A stretch of 46,328 bases of DNA. Source: Chara braunii (Eukaryota > Streptophyta > Charophyceae > Charales > Characeae). Shown here piece by piece: positions 31,757 through 41,313 of the stretch; the first letter of the stretch is position 1; every line of letters begins with the position of its first letter. The notes beneath the pieces are model-generated. The model was not told where the DNA came from and did no database searches. It saw nothing but the letters and a program-made list of their open reading frames with translations. Made by a program: the position numbers and the translations under genes. The stretch covers positions 554,144 through 600,471 of the forward strand of contig BFEA01000371.1 of NCBI GenBank assembly GCA_003427395.1, given 5' to 3'.

Positions 31757-32400
31757 GGCTTTGGCGAGGCGTCCTTGTGGGGTGGCAGGGGGAGAGCGGT
31801 GGGACGGGATTTTTTTTTTTTAAACCCTCAGTGTCGCTTCTTGCGGTCACTATAGTTTCTGCGGGCGCTGGCCGTGAGGGTGTAAATGATGGGGGGCAGT
31901 GGCGGGAAGTGAGGGGTTGCTGGGCGGATAGCTAGAGGAAACACAGCATGGAGGGGATCGGGGTGAGGGTCAGTCCTGGATCGGGACAGAGTATAGGAGT
32001 AATTAAGGGGGTGGGTTTTCGAGAGTGGGGCCAATTTCTACGGGGTGAGCAGGAAGAGGGGCGTGGGATCGATGGAACAACTGGAGAGGCTATGGAGCTG
32101 GGTTATCACGGTGATGACAGGAGATTTGAGGTAACGGGATGAGAATGAAAGAGTTAGAATTGGTTGGTTGTGAGGGGGGAGTGAGCGTTCGGGCGCCAGA
32201 TCGGGCGCGAGCATCGGGCAGGTCCCGGGGGGAGGGAATTATAGTGTTAGGATTTTAGTAAGTTAGGGAAGGGGGGGGAGAAGGGGTGCGATCCTGTTTG
32301 AAGCCAGGCTGGGTTAGCTATTAGAATTCAGGGGCGGGATGGTGAGACAGGAGCATTTGCTGGTTAGAATGGCAGGGGCTGGGTAGGGCTCGATGGGGAG
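31301..32400. other. G-rich stretch with a 36-base poly-G run
   Basis: A T run (31303-31316) is followed by sequence rich in G on the plus strand, with G36 at 31720-31755. On the minus strand a 188-codon ORF (31850-31284) has a polyproline run from the G tract and reads ALSTVIDNEALKFLIEKTKVQVI near its end; the lower part may be the true N-terminus of LINE-A ORF1. The rest appears to be the LINE 5' region or unassigned. Confidence 0.45.
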
Positions 32401-32840
32401 TGGAGGTTAGGATTTGGGCGAGCAGAGAACAGAAAAAGACAGGTGTCAGGGTCGAAGACCAATTGCGTGTTAGAAAATTCTCACTTCAAAATCTTGAGTC
32501 GTGCTCTGAAGCCGTCCTCAAAGTGTCGTCTAACGAGTGCATTCGTCATCCTTATTACAAATATTGTCTGCCTTGTTTTTTCTTGAAATAGGCGTGGTTC
32601 ACTAGTCCTTTCTTGTCTTGTCAATGCCAATGTCGTAATGATGTCGATTGTCGGGATTCCTCTACCCATTTGTATCCTGAAGTCTCGTGGAAAGGGCCAG
32701 CGATCACCCAGGATCTACCTTTCCCCCTACGCCCGGGAATCGGAGCGGAGACAGGAGACGAGATGCCTATCAGCAGCCAGTGCTAGCAGGCAAGCGTGCT
32801 CGGGGCGCGCGCGTAGGAACCACACAAAATTTGAATGATG
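32401..32840. other. Unassigned stretch
   Basis: Mixed composition with short ORFs on both strands and no motif I recognise. It becomes GC-rich towards the 26-bp repeat array. Confidence 0.35.
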
Positions 32841-32925
32841 GCGCGAAGCCACGGAAATGGCTGCAGGCGCGAAGCCACGGAAACGGCTGCGGGCGCGAAG
32901 CCACGGAAATGGCTGCGGGTGCGAG
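32841..32925. repeat. 26-bp minisatellite, about 3.2 copies
   Basis: Units GCGCGAAGCCACGGAAATGG followed by CTGCAG or CTGCGG start at 32841, 32867 and 32893; a partial unit follows at 32919. The unit is GC-rich with a CpG-rich start. Confidence 0.85.
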
Positions 32926-32984
32926 CGGCGTGGGCCGCCGGTGCGAAAAAAAATAGCGCTCGTCGTAGCGCTAACCGAGAGGCG

Positions 32985-33503
32985 CAGGCGCGAAAACCCT
33001 CCCGAAATTCTTTTGTTAATCGATCAATTCTGGGAGTTTTGCTGTTTTTCATTATTTGAACCACAAATTGAAATTCTTCTACGGAGAGTGGTCTATCCAG
33101 CATTTCGGCCTGCTCCAGAGAAATTGTTCTGTCAAGATGGTGCAGCATTTTGGCTCAGCCCTCCTGATTGCTGGGCAGGGTGGGGTTTGGTGTGTTACCG
33201 TGGTAAAGCTCAACACAGGTGGTCGTGGCCACTTTGAGCATACCCTCGCTTTCTCTAAGAATATCCTGTGGCCCATCAGTCTCTTGTAAACCTTCAATAG
33301 TGTTGGCTCTATGATTAGCCTCGATTCTTGTGAAAAAAATTCAAAAAATGCTTGGACATAGACCTATTAAGCTCATAGTACGTCAGTCTGTCTCTCACCT
33401 GCTGACCTTTTAATTCCCACTGCCTCCAAATAGCTAACTCTTCCCTTGCCCTTTGAAATTGCCGAAGGCCAACTTCAATCACAAGTTCACAACCCTCATC
33501 CAA
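32985..33503 (-). pseudogene. LINE fragment (ORF2 linker to RT entry)
   Basis: The frame 33503-33315 carries REELAIWRQWELKGQQVRDR, matching the LINE-A linker. Below it LDRPLSVEEFQFVVQIMKN and SKTPRIDRLTKEF (about 33110-33000) are the conserved entry to LINE RT. A further frame (33297-33079) holds the connecting part. Both ends are cut off. The lower end meets the 26-bp repeat region. Confidence 0.75.
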
Positions 33504-33509
33504 TGTAAT

Positions 33510-34200
33510 TTCGCTTGTTTGTTTTGACGAACTTCTGAGAAATTTTGACTATTTTAACTTTGTGTATTTACTATTTACTATCTAGTATTTACCCTCCACG
33601 CTATCGGACGGTCATTCTGTCAAGATAATCCCATCATCAATAGTCAATCCACCAATACCCCAGATGAACAGAGCACCCACATTTACCGGCGTGCAACGAA
33701 CATCCCGGTGGAAAGCACCAAAATATACGTGATCTGTGATTGCCGATCCTCGCAGTCCAGAGGCACTCATGTATTTTCAAGGGCACTATCGGCACGCAGC
33801 CCACGGCCCATATGCTTTTAGGGGAAGGATGAAATGAGTAAATATAATGACAAGGCCATGTCCTGAATGTCATAATCTAGCTTCATCATTAAATGGCTCA
33901 GAATTATTGCCTAATTTTTCAGAAAATAAAAAATGCATAGTTCTGTCATCTAAAATTCACGAAGTAAATTAATAGATACTAACTGACTGTCGACCTGCCG
34001 AGGCACGATACCATCACAATCATGTTACCAAGTAATACCAACCAATATCAATGAGATGGCAGCAAATTAAGAATCTCATCAGATCGGAGAGAAAGCAAAA
34101 ATTCAGCAAAATGCTCCTTGTCTCTGTACACAGTACTACAACCCCCACCCCCACCCCCCCCAAAGAAGAACAAGAGAAAAAAAGGCGCTTCCCCTTTCGC
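33510..34200. other. Unassigned AT-rich stretch
   Basis: No ORF or exon signal that I can support. It may be intron or intergenic sequence. Confidence 0.35.
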
Positions 34201-34208
34201 CCTCTCTC

Positions 34209-34259
34209 TTCCACACAGAACCCTCCCTCTCTCTTTCTGACACACATTTCTCTCTCTCT

Positions 34260-34326
<67 letters not shown>
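34209..34326. repeat. (CT)n and (CA)n microsatellites
   Basis: Short CT tracts lead into about 31 CA units (34263-34325) with one CG interruption. Frames through it are low-complexity artefacts. Confidence 0.9.
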
Positions 34327-34524
34327 CACTGCTAGCAACCTTTGATTTTTCTTGATTTTGCACTGAGCAGTAGAAACAACAACAACCGGGTTCATCAGTA
34401 CCCTGTCAAATTCCTTCCACTAAATCCTCGTTCTTCCACAGCTCCACAACCCATTTACAACCCCCCCNAGCGCAGTACAGCCCCCAACTCAGATTTGAAA
34501 AAAAATCAGTGGATGGTTGTTTTC

Positions 34525-34615
34525 TGACTGGTCGGCGGACCGCCGACCGGTCGGCCCCGATCGATCGGGGCAAAACGGTCGGCGGTTGGGGTCGGCGGTC
34601 GGCGCCGGTGGAACC
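34525..34615. repeat. GC-rich palindromic repeat (GGTCGGCGG family)
   Basis: Repeated GGTCGGCGG/CCGACCGGTCGG words form overlapping palindromes (for example GGCGGACCGCCGACCGGTCGG split around 34541). The same words appear at 46257-46328, where the window ends. A single N (34468) lies 60 bp upstream. It may be the end of a DNA transposon with GC-rich sub-terminal repeats; I cannot prove this. Confidence 0.5.
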
Positions 34616-34619
34616 CTGC

Positions 34620-35655
34620 TTCCCACCCAAAAACTTTGGGGAAGGGTAAAGGAACAAGGAAGGAATAGAGGCTGCTAGCTTTCTGAGTAGGATCTTGCAT
34701 CCGGTAAGATGGATAAAGAGGCGGACCCCCGGGTGGGAATTAGGTCTTAGCAAGGGGCGCTTGAACCCGGTTTCCAGCTCTGGTGGTTTTCACAGTCTGT
34801 TTCATGCTCATGTATCTCTCTTCACTTTACCCATGCACTTTCGTAATGGACGCTGAGGCCAATTCTCAGCACGTGCTGCTCCCCACGAATAGATCGGAGC
34901 CTGTGTGTTAAAAAACAAAAAAGCAAACAAACAAACAAACAAAAAAAAAGTATGTGTTGCTGCTCCGTTGAGTAATCCTACCATCCAAGTGATCCTTAGA
35001 GACACTTGAACGAACCTCCATCAATCATGCCGTAGCATCACCACCCAGAGAGGAGGTTGCAAAGATGATTTGGTTATTGCTTGGCATAGGCATGGATGCT
35101 TAGAACTAGCATCACAGGATGATGATGGACTCTCAGGAATGCTTGCTGGTAAAGACTGAGGACTTTCCCCATTGCCATTTCCAATTCCACAAACTCCGGT
35201 TAACCTAATCACAAAGACGACGATGTACGTTATACGGATGAGTAGATCCACTATGACAGTTGACAAGCAAGACCCATAGAGAGAGGCATAACAACAAGCT
35301 AGACAAACTTTCTCGATGAAGAAAAAGAGCTGTTCTAGGCTGTTCCCAAAAATGTGGATTCCGCAAGGGGAAGTCTCCCCACTTATCCGATACCCAGCTA
35401 AGACGGTGCGGATGGCATAGCTAGAGAGGGGGCAGTCATGCAGCAACAGATCATGAGGAGTTTCCAGTCCGGAAGAAGAGGCCAGGCTTACGGCCGGTGG
35501 AATAGAATGGAGCTGCGTCCATAACGCTGCATTTCTCCAAGCAACTAAAGGAGAACGAAAAAGGGTGATTCACGTCGGTGAAAGTGAAGTTCGACAGTGA
35601 TCATCACTTTGGTCTGGTTGCTTACAATGGAGTTGCGCTCAGGATTTGCACTTAC
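34620..35655. other. Unassigned stretch, probably intron of the kinase gene
   Basis: It lies downstream (minus strand) of the kinase exon at 35.7 kb and would be intron. A 141-codon minus ORF (35446-35021) with a hydrophobic stretch VIVDLLIRITYIVVFVIRL shows no family signature, and I do not call it a gene. Confidence 0.4.
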
Positions 35656-35765
35656 AGCTTCCTGTCTCTCCAGTCATTTGGTACTTCTCCACTCCTTGGT
35701 GAATAAGCTTGCTAAGACCAAAATCAGCCACCTTCAAATGCCCCCCATCCCCCAAGAGAAGGTTC
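35656..35765 (-). CDS. Kinase exon: activation loop start (subdomain VII, DFG)
   Basis: This 110-nt exon encodes NLLLGDGGHLKVADFGLSKL then IHQGVEKYQMTGETGS. It holds the metal-binding DFG and the Asn of the catalytic loop (HRDLKPxN). The acceptor is CTCTTTTGCAG|G and the donor AGCT|GTAAGTGC. The wording DFGLSKL...MTGETGSYRYMAPEV is typical of the plant VIK/integrin-linked-kinase-like TKL group; the last part is known family knowledge completed by the next exon. The exon ends in phase 1 (T|), which the exon at 43.7 kb completes exactly (T|AT, Tyr). On the minus strand it should therefore precede that exon, but it lies 8 kb downstream of it. See the adapter entry. The HRDLKP exon was not found. 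Confidence 0.85.
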
Positions 35766-35934
35766 CTGCAAAAGAGACACAACCGCTGCTGTAAACAGAA
35801 GTGCAAAATGTATTTGCCTTCAGAGCCTTAAACTGTATGCTGCAAGCAGAACTTACGTGGATAGATCAATAACAAAAGAGAGAAAACCAGGGGGCCCGCA
35901 GGGGGGGAGACAAACACATGCACACACACACGCA

Positions 35935-35983
<49 letters not shown>

Positions 35984-36662
35984 TGATACATGCCCAGTTG
36001 GGCAATGTATGCACAGTCAAGGATCCGCAAGGTGGAAAAGGACTGAATGGACAATGCAGTGTTAGTGGAATCTCAACAAGCAGTGTACATCCTGATACAT
36101 ACAAAATGGCACTTTGTAGCGCAGTGGAAGACTTGTATATAAGTCCTGACCTGACCGGGACTGACAGGATATCCCATCATAATTCACACATGTGAGAGGA
36201 GGAGGAGATACCAAACTGTTGCATACCCTAATGGTGCAAACGAGAACAAGGACCGACCTCCCTCACATAGTACAAGATAGCGCAGCGGAATGCTAGGATG
36301 CCAATTATCAACCCAATCAATGTTGCAGTGCAGACTAAACATACATCATCATCATTACAAGTTGTGAAGGGGCCTGGCGCTCACACAGGAAGAATGCGCC
36401 AGCCCCAAACATCCACAGATGAAGAGTAGGGGGATTGGACAAAGATGAGGGAGAAGATGGGAATGTCGTCACACAAGTGTCCCTGGTATCGATCCCAAAT
36501 AGTCCCTCGTCAATGTCTCTATCCCAAAGTCGAGTCTGTATCCCGAGGTCGTCAACATTCCCAAAGTCACCAATCTCTCTCTCGCTTGTAGTCTGCTGTG
36601 GCCGAGAAGTCAGATAGTGAGAGGGTGAGGAAGAGATGGTGGACGGAGAGAGGAAGAAGAAG

Positions 36663-36666
<4 letters not shown>
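35766..36666. other. Probable kinase intron with a (CA)n tract
   Basis: (CA)n fills about 35930-35981. I searched the minus strand for an exon ending in HRDLKPR that would fit the phase of the subdomain VII exon and found none. It is cut at 36694 by the adapter junction. Confidence 0.45.

Positions 36667-36694
<28 letters not shown>
36667..36694. repeat. (CT)n microsatellite adjoining the adapter
   Basis: About 14 CT units run without a break into TCTTATACACATCT, the inner part of the Tn5 mosaic end. The CT-rich start of the adapter half likely helped an assembler join unrelated reads here. Confidence 0.85.
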
Positions 36695-36697
<3 letters not shown>

Positions 36698-36727
36698 TAT
36701 ACACATCTAGATGTGTATAAGAGACAG
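36695..36727. other. Nextera mate-pair junction adapter left in the assembly
   Basis: 36709-36727 reads AGATGTGTATAAGAGACAG, the 19-bp Tn5 mosaic end. Directly before it, 36695-36708 reads TCTTATACACATCT, the last 14 bases of its reverse complement. Head-to-head mosaic ends are the exact circularisation junction of Nextera mate-pair libraries (established knowledge). This is 33 contiguous bases of a 38-base synthetic sequence, so it is not native. DNA on either side comes from the two ends of one circularised fragment and is not adjacent in the genome. Confidence 0.95.
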
Positions 36728-37354
36728 GTTCATTGAAGAAGTCCTTTTCTTGGGTCTCAGACCAAGCCGAGGCACAGCTTGTCACAACTCTCATGAAATC
36801 AATGGCTGAAACAAATGCGGACCGTGGGCCCTAAGCTGTTTGCTTGGCTGCTGCTGTCTTGGTCATACCACAGTACACGTCTCGTCAACCAAGCTATTCC
36901 ACATGCGCTCGTGGTTATCTGTTTCCCTTCGAGTCATCAATCAGCTCAGTACATGTTCTCCCCGAGGTCCGGGGTCCATTCGCCTCTGCGTATCAAAGTC
37001 AGCTATGCTCGTCTCTCTCTCTTGACGATGATGACCCTTGAGCTATTCTTTGCAGAACCCTCCGTGGCTCCAAGTAGTTTGCTTGGATGCAATGACCTGA
37101 CTTCTCGCCACGGTCCATATCCCTTACGCCCATCTCAAAAATGTCCACTGACTCCACTCATTACTGCACCTGCATTCTCCTTTGGCTCCGCTCAAAACTG
37201 GACATGCTGGCTGCTATTCAGATTCCCTCAGTTTCTCTGTATCAAAGCCCGCTTTGCACACGCCTCTCCTGCATCAGCTAGAAACGATTGCTTCCACACC
37301 GACCTTGCACACACACCTCTCTCCGGCGAAAAAAAAAAAAAAAAAAAAAAAAAA
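36728..37354. other. Unassigned stretch
   Basis: A long plus-strand ORF (36815-37468) crosses a poly-A run and a minisatellite and shows no family features, so I do not accept it as a gene. Poly-A at about 37330-37354. Confidence 0.4.
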
Positions 37355-37505
37355 GCCTACTTCCTCTGGCTCAGTTGGAAAATGCTCACTTCCTCTGGCT
37401 TAGTAGAGAAGAGGCTCACTTCGTCTGGCTCAGTCGAAAGAAAGCTCACTTTGTCTGGCTTCAGTTGAAGAAAGCTCACTTTTCTCTGGCTCAAGTCCAG
37501 CTTTC
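37355..37505. repeat. 30-bp minisatellite, five copies
   Basis: Units with GCTCACTTCCTCTGGCTCAG begin at 37355, 37384, 37414, 37444 and 37474. They follow a run of about 25 A, so the array may have started from the tail of a retrotransposed sequence. Confidence 0.85.
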
Positions 37506-37839
37506 TCCCCCATGGCGCCATAGTTGATATCAAGGCTGCCAGTCACCACTGGCGACCTCGAAAAAAAGCCCATGTTTTGCGTTCATGGTTCCGGTACATT
37601 CAAAGTGCGGATGCTCATAACATCATGCCCTAGCGGGCACTGTTGTCTCAACAGTTTGAACCACCAGCCCCTCTGCCTGACTCAGAAATACATACAAATG
37701 AAACAAAAGTATCCAGACGCCGACGAACAGAGTCATTGAAAGCCCAAAAAGTGACCAGGTGCCAAAAACTCTGCATCCCTTTACCTAACCTGTGTCCCAG
37801 GTTTGGTATTGCCTTTACTTTGCCTTCACTTTGCTTCAG

Positions 37840-37962
37840 GCACTACAACCACCACTGAACCTGCAGGATGGGTTGTATGTCTTGGAAAAGGAAGTGGTCA
37901 CTGGTGGTTCCAAACACTACCATGCATCCAAATGGGAAACCAGGTTGCGCAACTCATTGCCA
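37840..37962 (+). CDS. Candidate internal exon, family unknown
   Basis: A pyrimidine-rich tract ending CACTTTGCTTCAG precedes 37840 and a good donor (CCA|GTAAGC) follows 37962. The 123 nt between are open in phase 0 for 41 codons and read like ordinary protein (LQDGLYVLEKEVVTGG, SKHYHASKWETRLRNSLP). I do not recognise the domain. A second frame is also open, so coding status rests on the splice signals and residue composition alone. No partner exon could be fixed, although a TTGCAG acceptor at 38361 may begin another. Confidence 0.35.
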
Positions 37963-38513
37963 GTAAGCTGTCCACACCTGATATGGGTAGTATTGTGGCG
38001 GACCGATTCCCAAAGCGAAACGAGGCCCCAAAGTGGAGTTACAATGGGCAGCATTGCCACAAATCAGCACGACATCTCGATGACAGTGGGAAGCGTAAAT
38101 GCTGCGCCAGTGTAGGGTTCCGGTTTCCTCTTACGCTGTTGTTAGGTCCCTTCACCTGGGCCTCTCCTCGGCCAATCTGTACATGGTCCGCAGATTCCTC
38201 TTTCCACTTCGCCTCAATCCGAATTCAGAATGGTCTGAACTGGGTGTTTGCACATTGGCTGCACCTGTGTACGTCGACTCCAGGGTGTTGTTGGCAGAAA
38301 GAGTCTGATCAGTTCATGCATGTTGCGAGTGTCAACAGTATGTGTGCTTCGGCTTGCAGGTTCTCCTGGAATCTGCTGCATTGATCATGACGAAGCCCCT
38401 CCACACACCAGCAGCCAGTGCTCTGTTCTCACTTGGCCTGTTAGAGAAGATACCAAGTTTCTCCATTTGTTGCAGGAAATATCACTCCTCTTGGATCCTG
38501 GCAGCGAAGCTGA

Positions 38514-38590
38514 TGAGCGGAAAAAGGGATTTGAACCCTCGACCTTAGCCTTGACGAGTCTATACTCTACCGTTAAACCACCAACAATAC
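38514..38590 (-). pseudogene. tRNA-like remnant
   Basis: On the minus strand: an A-box-like GGTTTAACGGTAGAG, an anticodon arm with a mismatch, and a good T-arm GAGGGTTCAAATCCCTT. The acceptor stem does not pair, so this is a tRNA pseudogene or SINE head, not a functional tRNA. Its D-arm overlaps the possible left end of MITE-B copy 2. Confidence 0.5.
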
Positions 38591-38706
38591 CCCAGGGGGT
38601 CCTAGGCCCCCTCTGGGGAGGCTCTGATGCAAATGCATATGGACCTGCACGGCACACCGATTCATCCACCGCGTTAACGGCCTAAAAACGTGGAGGTACT
38701 GGTGGT
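38577..38706. mobile_element. MITE-B-like copy 2 (TTAA-flanked)
   Basis: The right end GGTACTGGTGGT followed by TTAA (38707-38710) matches the MITE-B terminus. The left end TTAA (38573-38576) plus ACCACCA also matches, but it overlaps a tRNA-like D-arm that naturally contains GGTGGTTTAA, so the left border may be chance. Confidence 0.5.
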
Positions 38707-38710
38707 TTAA

Positions 38711-39290
38711 GCTATTTCCGCCATCAATCCACTATATCCCGTGGTGCACTCGCTGTGAGTGAGTGAGAGGCCAGAGGAAAGAAAACGGTCTTGTGAGCGT
38801 AGCTCGCCAGCAGAGCAGAATGGGCCTAAGTTGATTTGAATTACTGAATACACAACCGTGGATGGGCTGTACATAAGGAATCATCAGAGACCGTCGATGA
38901 TCTCACATCTTGGAAGCCATGGACTCCTATTTGGGGATATTTGGAGTGTAACACCTAGCTACCGGTTGGTCACATAAGTGTTTCCATGTGGATGGGCTGA
39001 ATGAATGTGCTTTGCCCTTTTTTCCTCCACGCCGTCCACGGTGCATTACACATCCTTTGCAGCTTGTTGCCCCAACGTCATAAAGGATACACCAGCAAAA
39101 GTCGAGCAGAGATAAAGCAAGCTGTCTCCAGCATTCTTACATGCCCCCTGAGCACTCCATTGCCCATAACACTGCAATTGGCATCAGCAGCTATGAGCAG
39201 GGCAACTGGCACACTTGCTGATGGAATTGGCACGCGTAACCTTGCTCAACCATGGACCATGCTCAAGCCTCTCACACAGGCCTACGCTTA
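38711..39290. other. Unassigned stretch
   Basis: No exon signal recognised. Several CATGG words appear near its end, leading into the CATG-rich region. Confidence 0.35.
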
Positions 39291-39780
39291 ACCATGGTAA
39301 GCCTCGGCGCATACCAAGCCACCATTGCCAAGCAGACAAAGCCTGCTAGCAAAGCATCATGATGATGGGCATGTTGAGCATGAGAAAACACCATGCCAAG
39401 TTTGCTAAACATGCTATACCACATTGCGTAGGCATGCTAAGCATGTTTAGTGCATCAATAGCACATAATCCACATGTTACAGCATGAACAGAGCATGTTA
39501 AACATGGTAAGCATGTTGTTATAACCATTCTATGCCTCATGAGATAACTCATGTAGAGCATATTGATGTCAAAGATGTTCAGCATGCTATATATACCTCA
39601 GTGCTAATCAGGCAAAGAATGTTGACCATGGTAAGCATGATATAGCTCAGGAGTCAGTACTAATCGGGTAAACAGTGTTGACATGCTAAGCCTCATTAGC
39701 TATACGTGAAATAGGCATGCTATCAAGTATGATAAATTGATAATCCTCATTGGCTGGGCATGTTGAGGAGGTTAGACTGC
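39291..39780. repeat. Degenerate CATG-rich repeat region
   Basis: AT-rich sequence with dozens of GCATG, ACATG and TAAGCATG words, often as (A/C)ATGGTAAGCATG or CATGCTAAGCATGTT, at irregular short spacing. It looks like an old tandem array that has lost its period. No ORF of note. Confidence 0.6.
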
Positions 39781-40588
39781 GTGCAATGCCTTACAGGCCT
39801 CCTAAGTTCTCTTGGCGCGTTATCTAGGATGTTAATCCGCATTGACTACGCGTGTTAAGTACGGGGGGTTTCAGTGAGTTATTTTTAGAAATGAATCAAA
39901 TGACAGGAAGACGCAGTGGTATGATACCAGATGCAAAACTGCACACCTGCAGGCACAGACATAAATGCGTAGAGCGAGCAACACCTCCTATCGTCATTCT
40001 GTCTGTCACTACTCGTTAATAATTGGCGAAAATGAACGTGTCGCAGCGGAGGCATGTGCTATTACACCAAAAACAGTTGAAGACAGACTTTTCTGCAGGA
40101 GAGCCCTGTTGGAAGATTCTGCTTGTTGGCTTGCCTGCTTGGACTTGGGGGGGGGGGAAGCATCTCTTTAAAGTTTAAACACCAATCAGCGCTTGACAGT
40201 AACTTGGGTCTTCCTGATTGAAAGGGGGGAGGAGGGGTTAATCGATGTTGATCTTTGCGCTGCAGCATACCACGTGCCCGTTGTTGTTGTATGCTTTATT
40301 TTTGTCTCAATGGCCGCTTGTCATCTTCTTCTGCATTTTGTCTTCACACTTGTTCGATCGCAACAACTCTGACAATCCCCTTTCCCCAAAGTTTCTTCCC
40401 AATAACACTGCTGATGTGTCCATCCCCTCTGAGCCCCCAAGCTGAATGTCATGGGCTCCGAAATGTTCCGGCTTGCACGAAAACGACAAGACCTTAGACC
40501 GCATGACGCAGGGGACCCGGTGGAATGCTGCCACACACAGGCTGCCAGAGAGATTCCTTTCAGGTTGAGATTGGCCCCATGTCTGCAC
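39781..40588. other. Unassigned; region downstream of the kinase stop
   Basis: The minus strand stays open from 40588 to 40307, directly after the kinase stop codon, but in a different frame. A 51-nt intron (GTAAGT to GGCAG) could in theory join it to the kinase. I think the gene ends at the TAA and that this is 3' UTR or intergenic. Confidence 0.4.
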
Positions 40589-40688
40589 TTACACCGATAA
40601 ATTGTTCTCCATCTCCTCCAGGATATTGATAATTTTACTGAATGGCGGGCGTGCTTGTGGATCGGCATGCCAGGATTGGGAGATCATC
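40589..40688 (-). CDS. Kinase last exon: subdomain XI and stop
   Basis: The acceptor TTACTTTCAG|G opens an exon reading MISQSWHADPQARPPFSKII then NILEEMENNLSV and TAA (40589-40591). The conserved Arg of subdomain XI (ARPPF) and the W of the CW/SW motif are present. The first base completes the GAG split with the preceding exon at 41.2 kb (GA|G). The TAA overlaps a donor-like GTAAGT, so use of a further exon cannot be excluded. The C-terminal tail is short, as in soluble TKL kinases. Confidence 0.85.
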
Positions 40689-40787
40689 CTGAAAGTAAGG
40701 GACAAAGCAAATTGTCCAGACATGACAAGATCAAGCTCCTTAGTCAGAGTCGCGACTGATGAAAACTCTGCATCGCAGGCATCACAC

Positions 40788-41065
40788 AAACAACATCTCT
40801 GTAGAGTCTGTACCTACCTAAATGGTGGCTGAATGCTGCACCCTCTGAACTGCTTTTTTTTTTTTTTTAAACTGAACTGTTAATCATAAGGGCAAGGGTT
40901 CAAACTTCAAACTTCAAACTTCAAATTTCAAACTCCTTTCGCATAAACAACATCTCTGTAGAGTCTGTACCTACCTACATGGTGGCTGAATGCTGCACCC
41001 TTTGAACTGCCTTTTTTTTTTTTTTTTTTTTGAACTGAACTGCTAATCATAAGGGCAAGGGTGCA
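40788..41065. repeat. 157-bp direct duplication with poly-T and B-box-like ends
   Basis: AAACAACATCTCTGTAGAGT starts at 40788 and at 40945. Each unit has CCTACCTA(A/C)ATGGTGGCTG, a T15-T22 run and ACTG(T/C)TAATCATAAGGGCAAGG. The first unit continues in GGTTCAAACTTCAAACTTC, a B-box-like word. The first copy begins about 100 bp from the last kinase exon, inside the preceding intron. Confidence 0.85.
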
Positions 41066-41197
41066 GAAGAGCAATACACATCCTGAGCCCCCCGAAGTAG
41101 CTTCAAATTGTCATTCATTCACGGAGTTTTTGCTACTTCAATTTTTCATTCATTCATTCACTGAGTTTTTCACTTTTGACAAATGAAATCTACTCAC

Positions 41198-41313
41198 TCT
41201 TTCATCCCAGGTGGGTATGTGGTCGCTTGGAATTCAGGCCGTTCGCCACGAGCCATGCAGCGAGCAGCTTCATCAGCCGGCAAATTCCTGAAAGGTCCTT
41301 CCCCTTCAAACAT
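41198..41313 (-). CDS. Kinase exon: subdomain X
   Basis: The acceptor TTTTGGACAG|ATG opens an exon reading MFEGEGPFRNLPADEAARCM then ARGERPEFQATTYPPGMK and a split GA|. The donor is GA|GTGAGTAG. The M-F/L-E-G-x-x-P-F start and A-x-G-x-R-P-x-F are standard for the region between subdomains IX and XI in this group. The exon starts in phase 0 after VYE at 43.7 kb and ends in phase 2, both matched by its neighbours. Confidence 0.9.

Noticed and set aside
31284-31850. Minus-strand polyproline ORF as a proline-rich host protein
   Set aside because: The polyproline comes from the G36 tract; only the last part may belong to LINE-A ORF1.
36335-36706. Minus-strand ORF of 123 codons
   Set aside because: Its N-terminus is translated from the synthetic adapter and (CT)n tract, so it cannot be native.
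36815-37468. Plus-strand ORF of 217 codons
   Set aside because: It runs through a poly-A tract and a five-copy minisatellite and shows no motif; it looks like chance plus repeat periodicity.
37803-38384. Plus-strand ORF of 193 codons
   Set aside because: It overlaps the better-supported candidate exon in another frame and has no recognisable domain.
38514-38590. Functional tRNA on the minus strand
   Set aside because: The acceptor stem fails to pair, the anticodon stem has a mismatch, and U33 is replaced.
40307-40588. Extra C-terminal kinase exon joined by a 51-nt intron
   Set aside because: It would need a very short intron, and the in-frame TAA directly after the kinase domain gives a normal end; kept only as a remote option.
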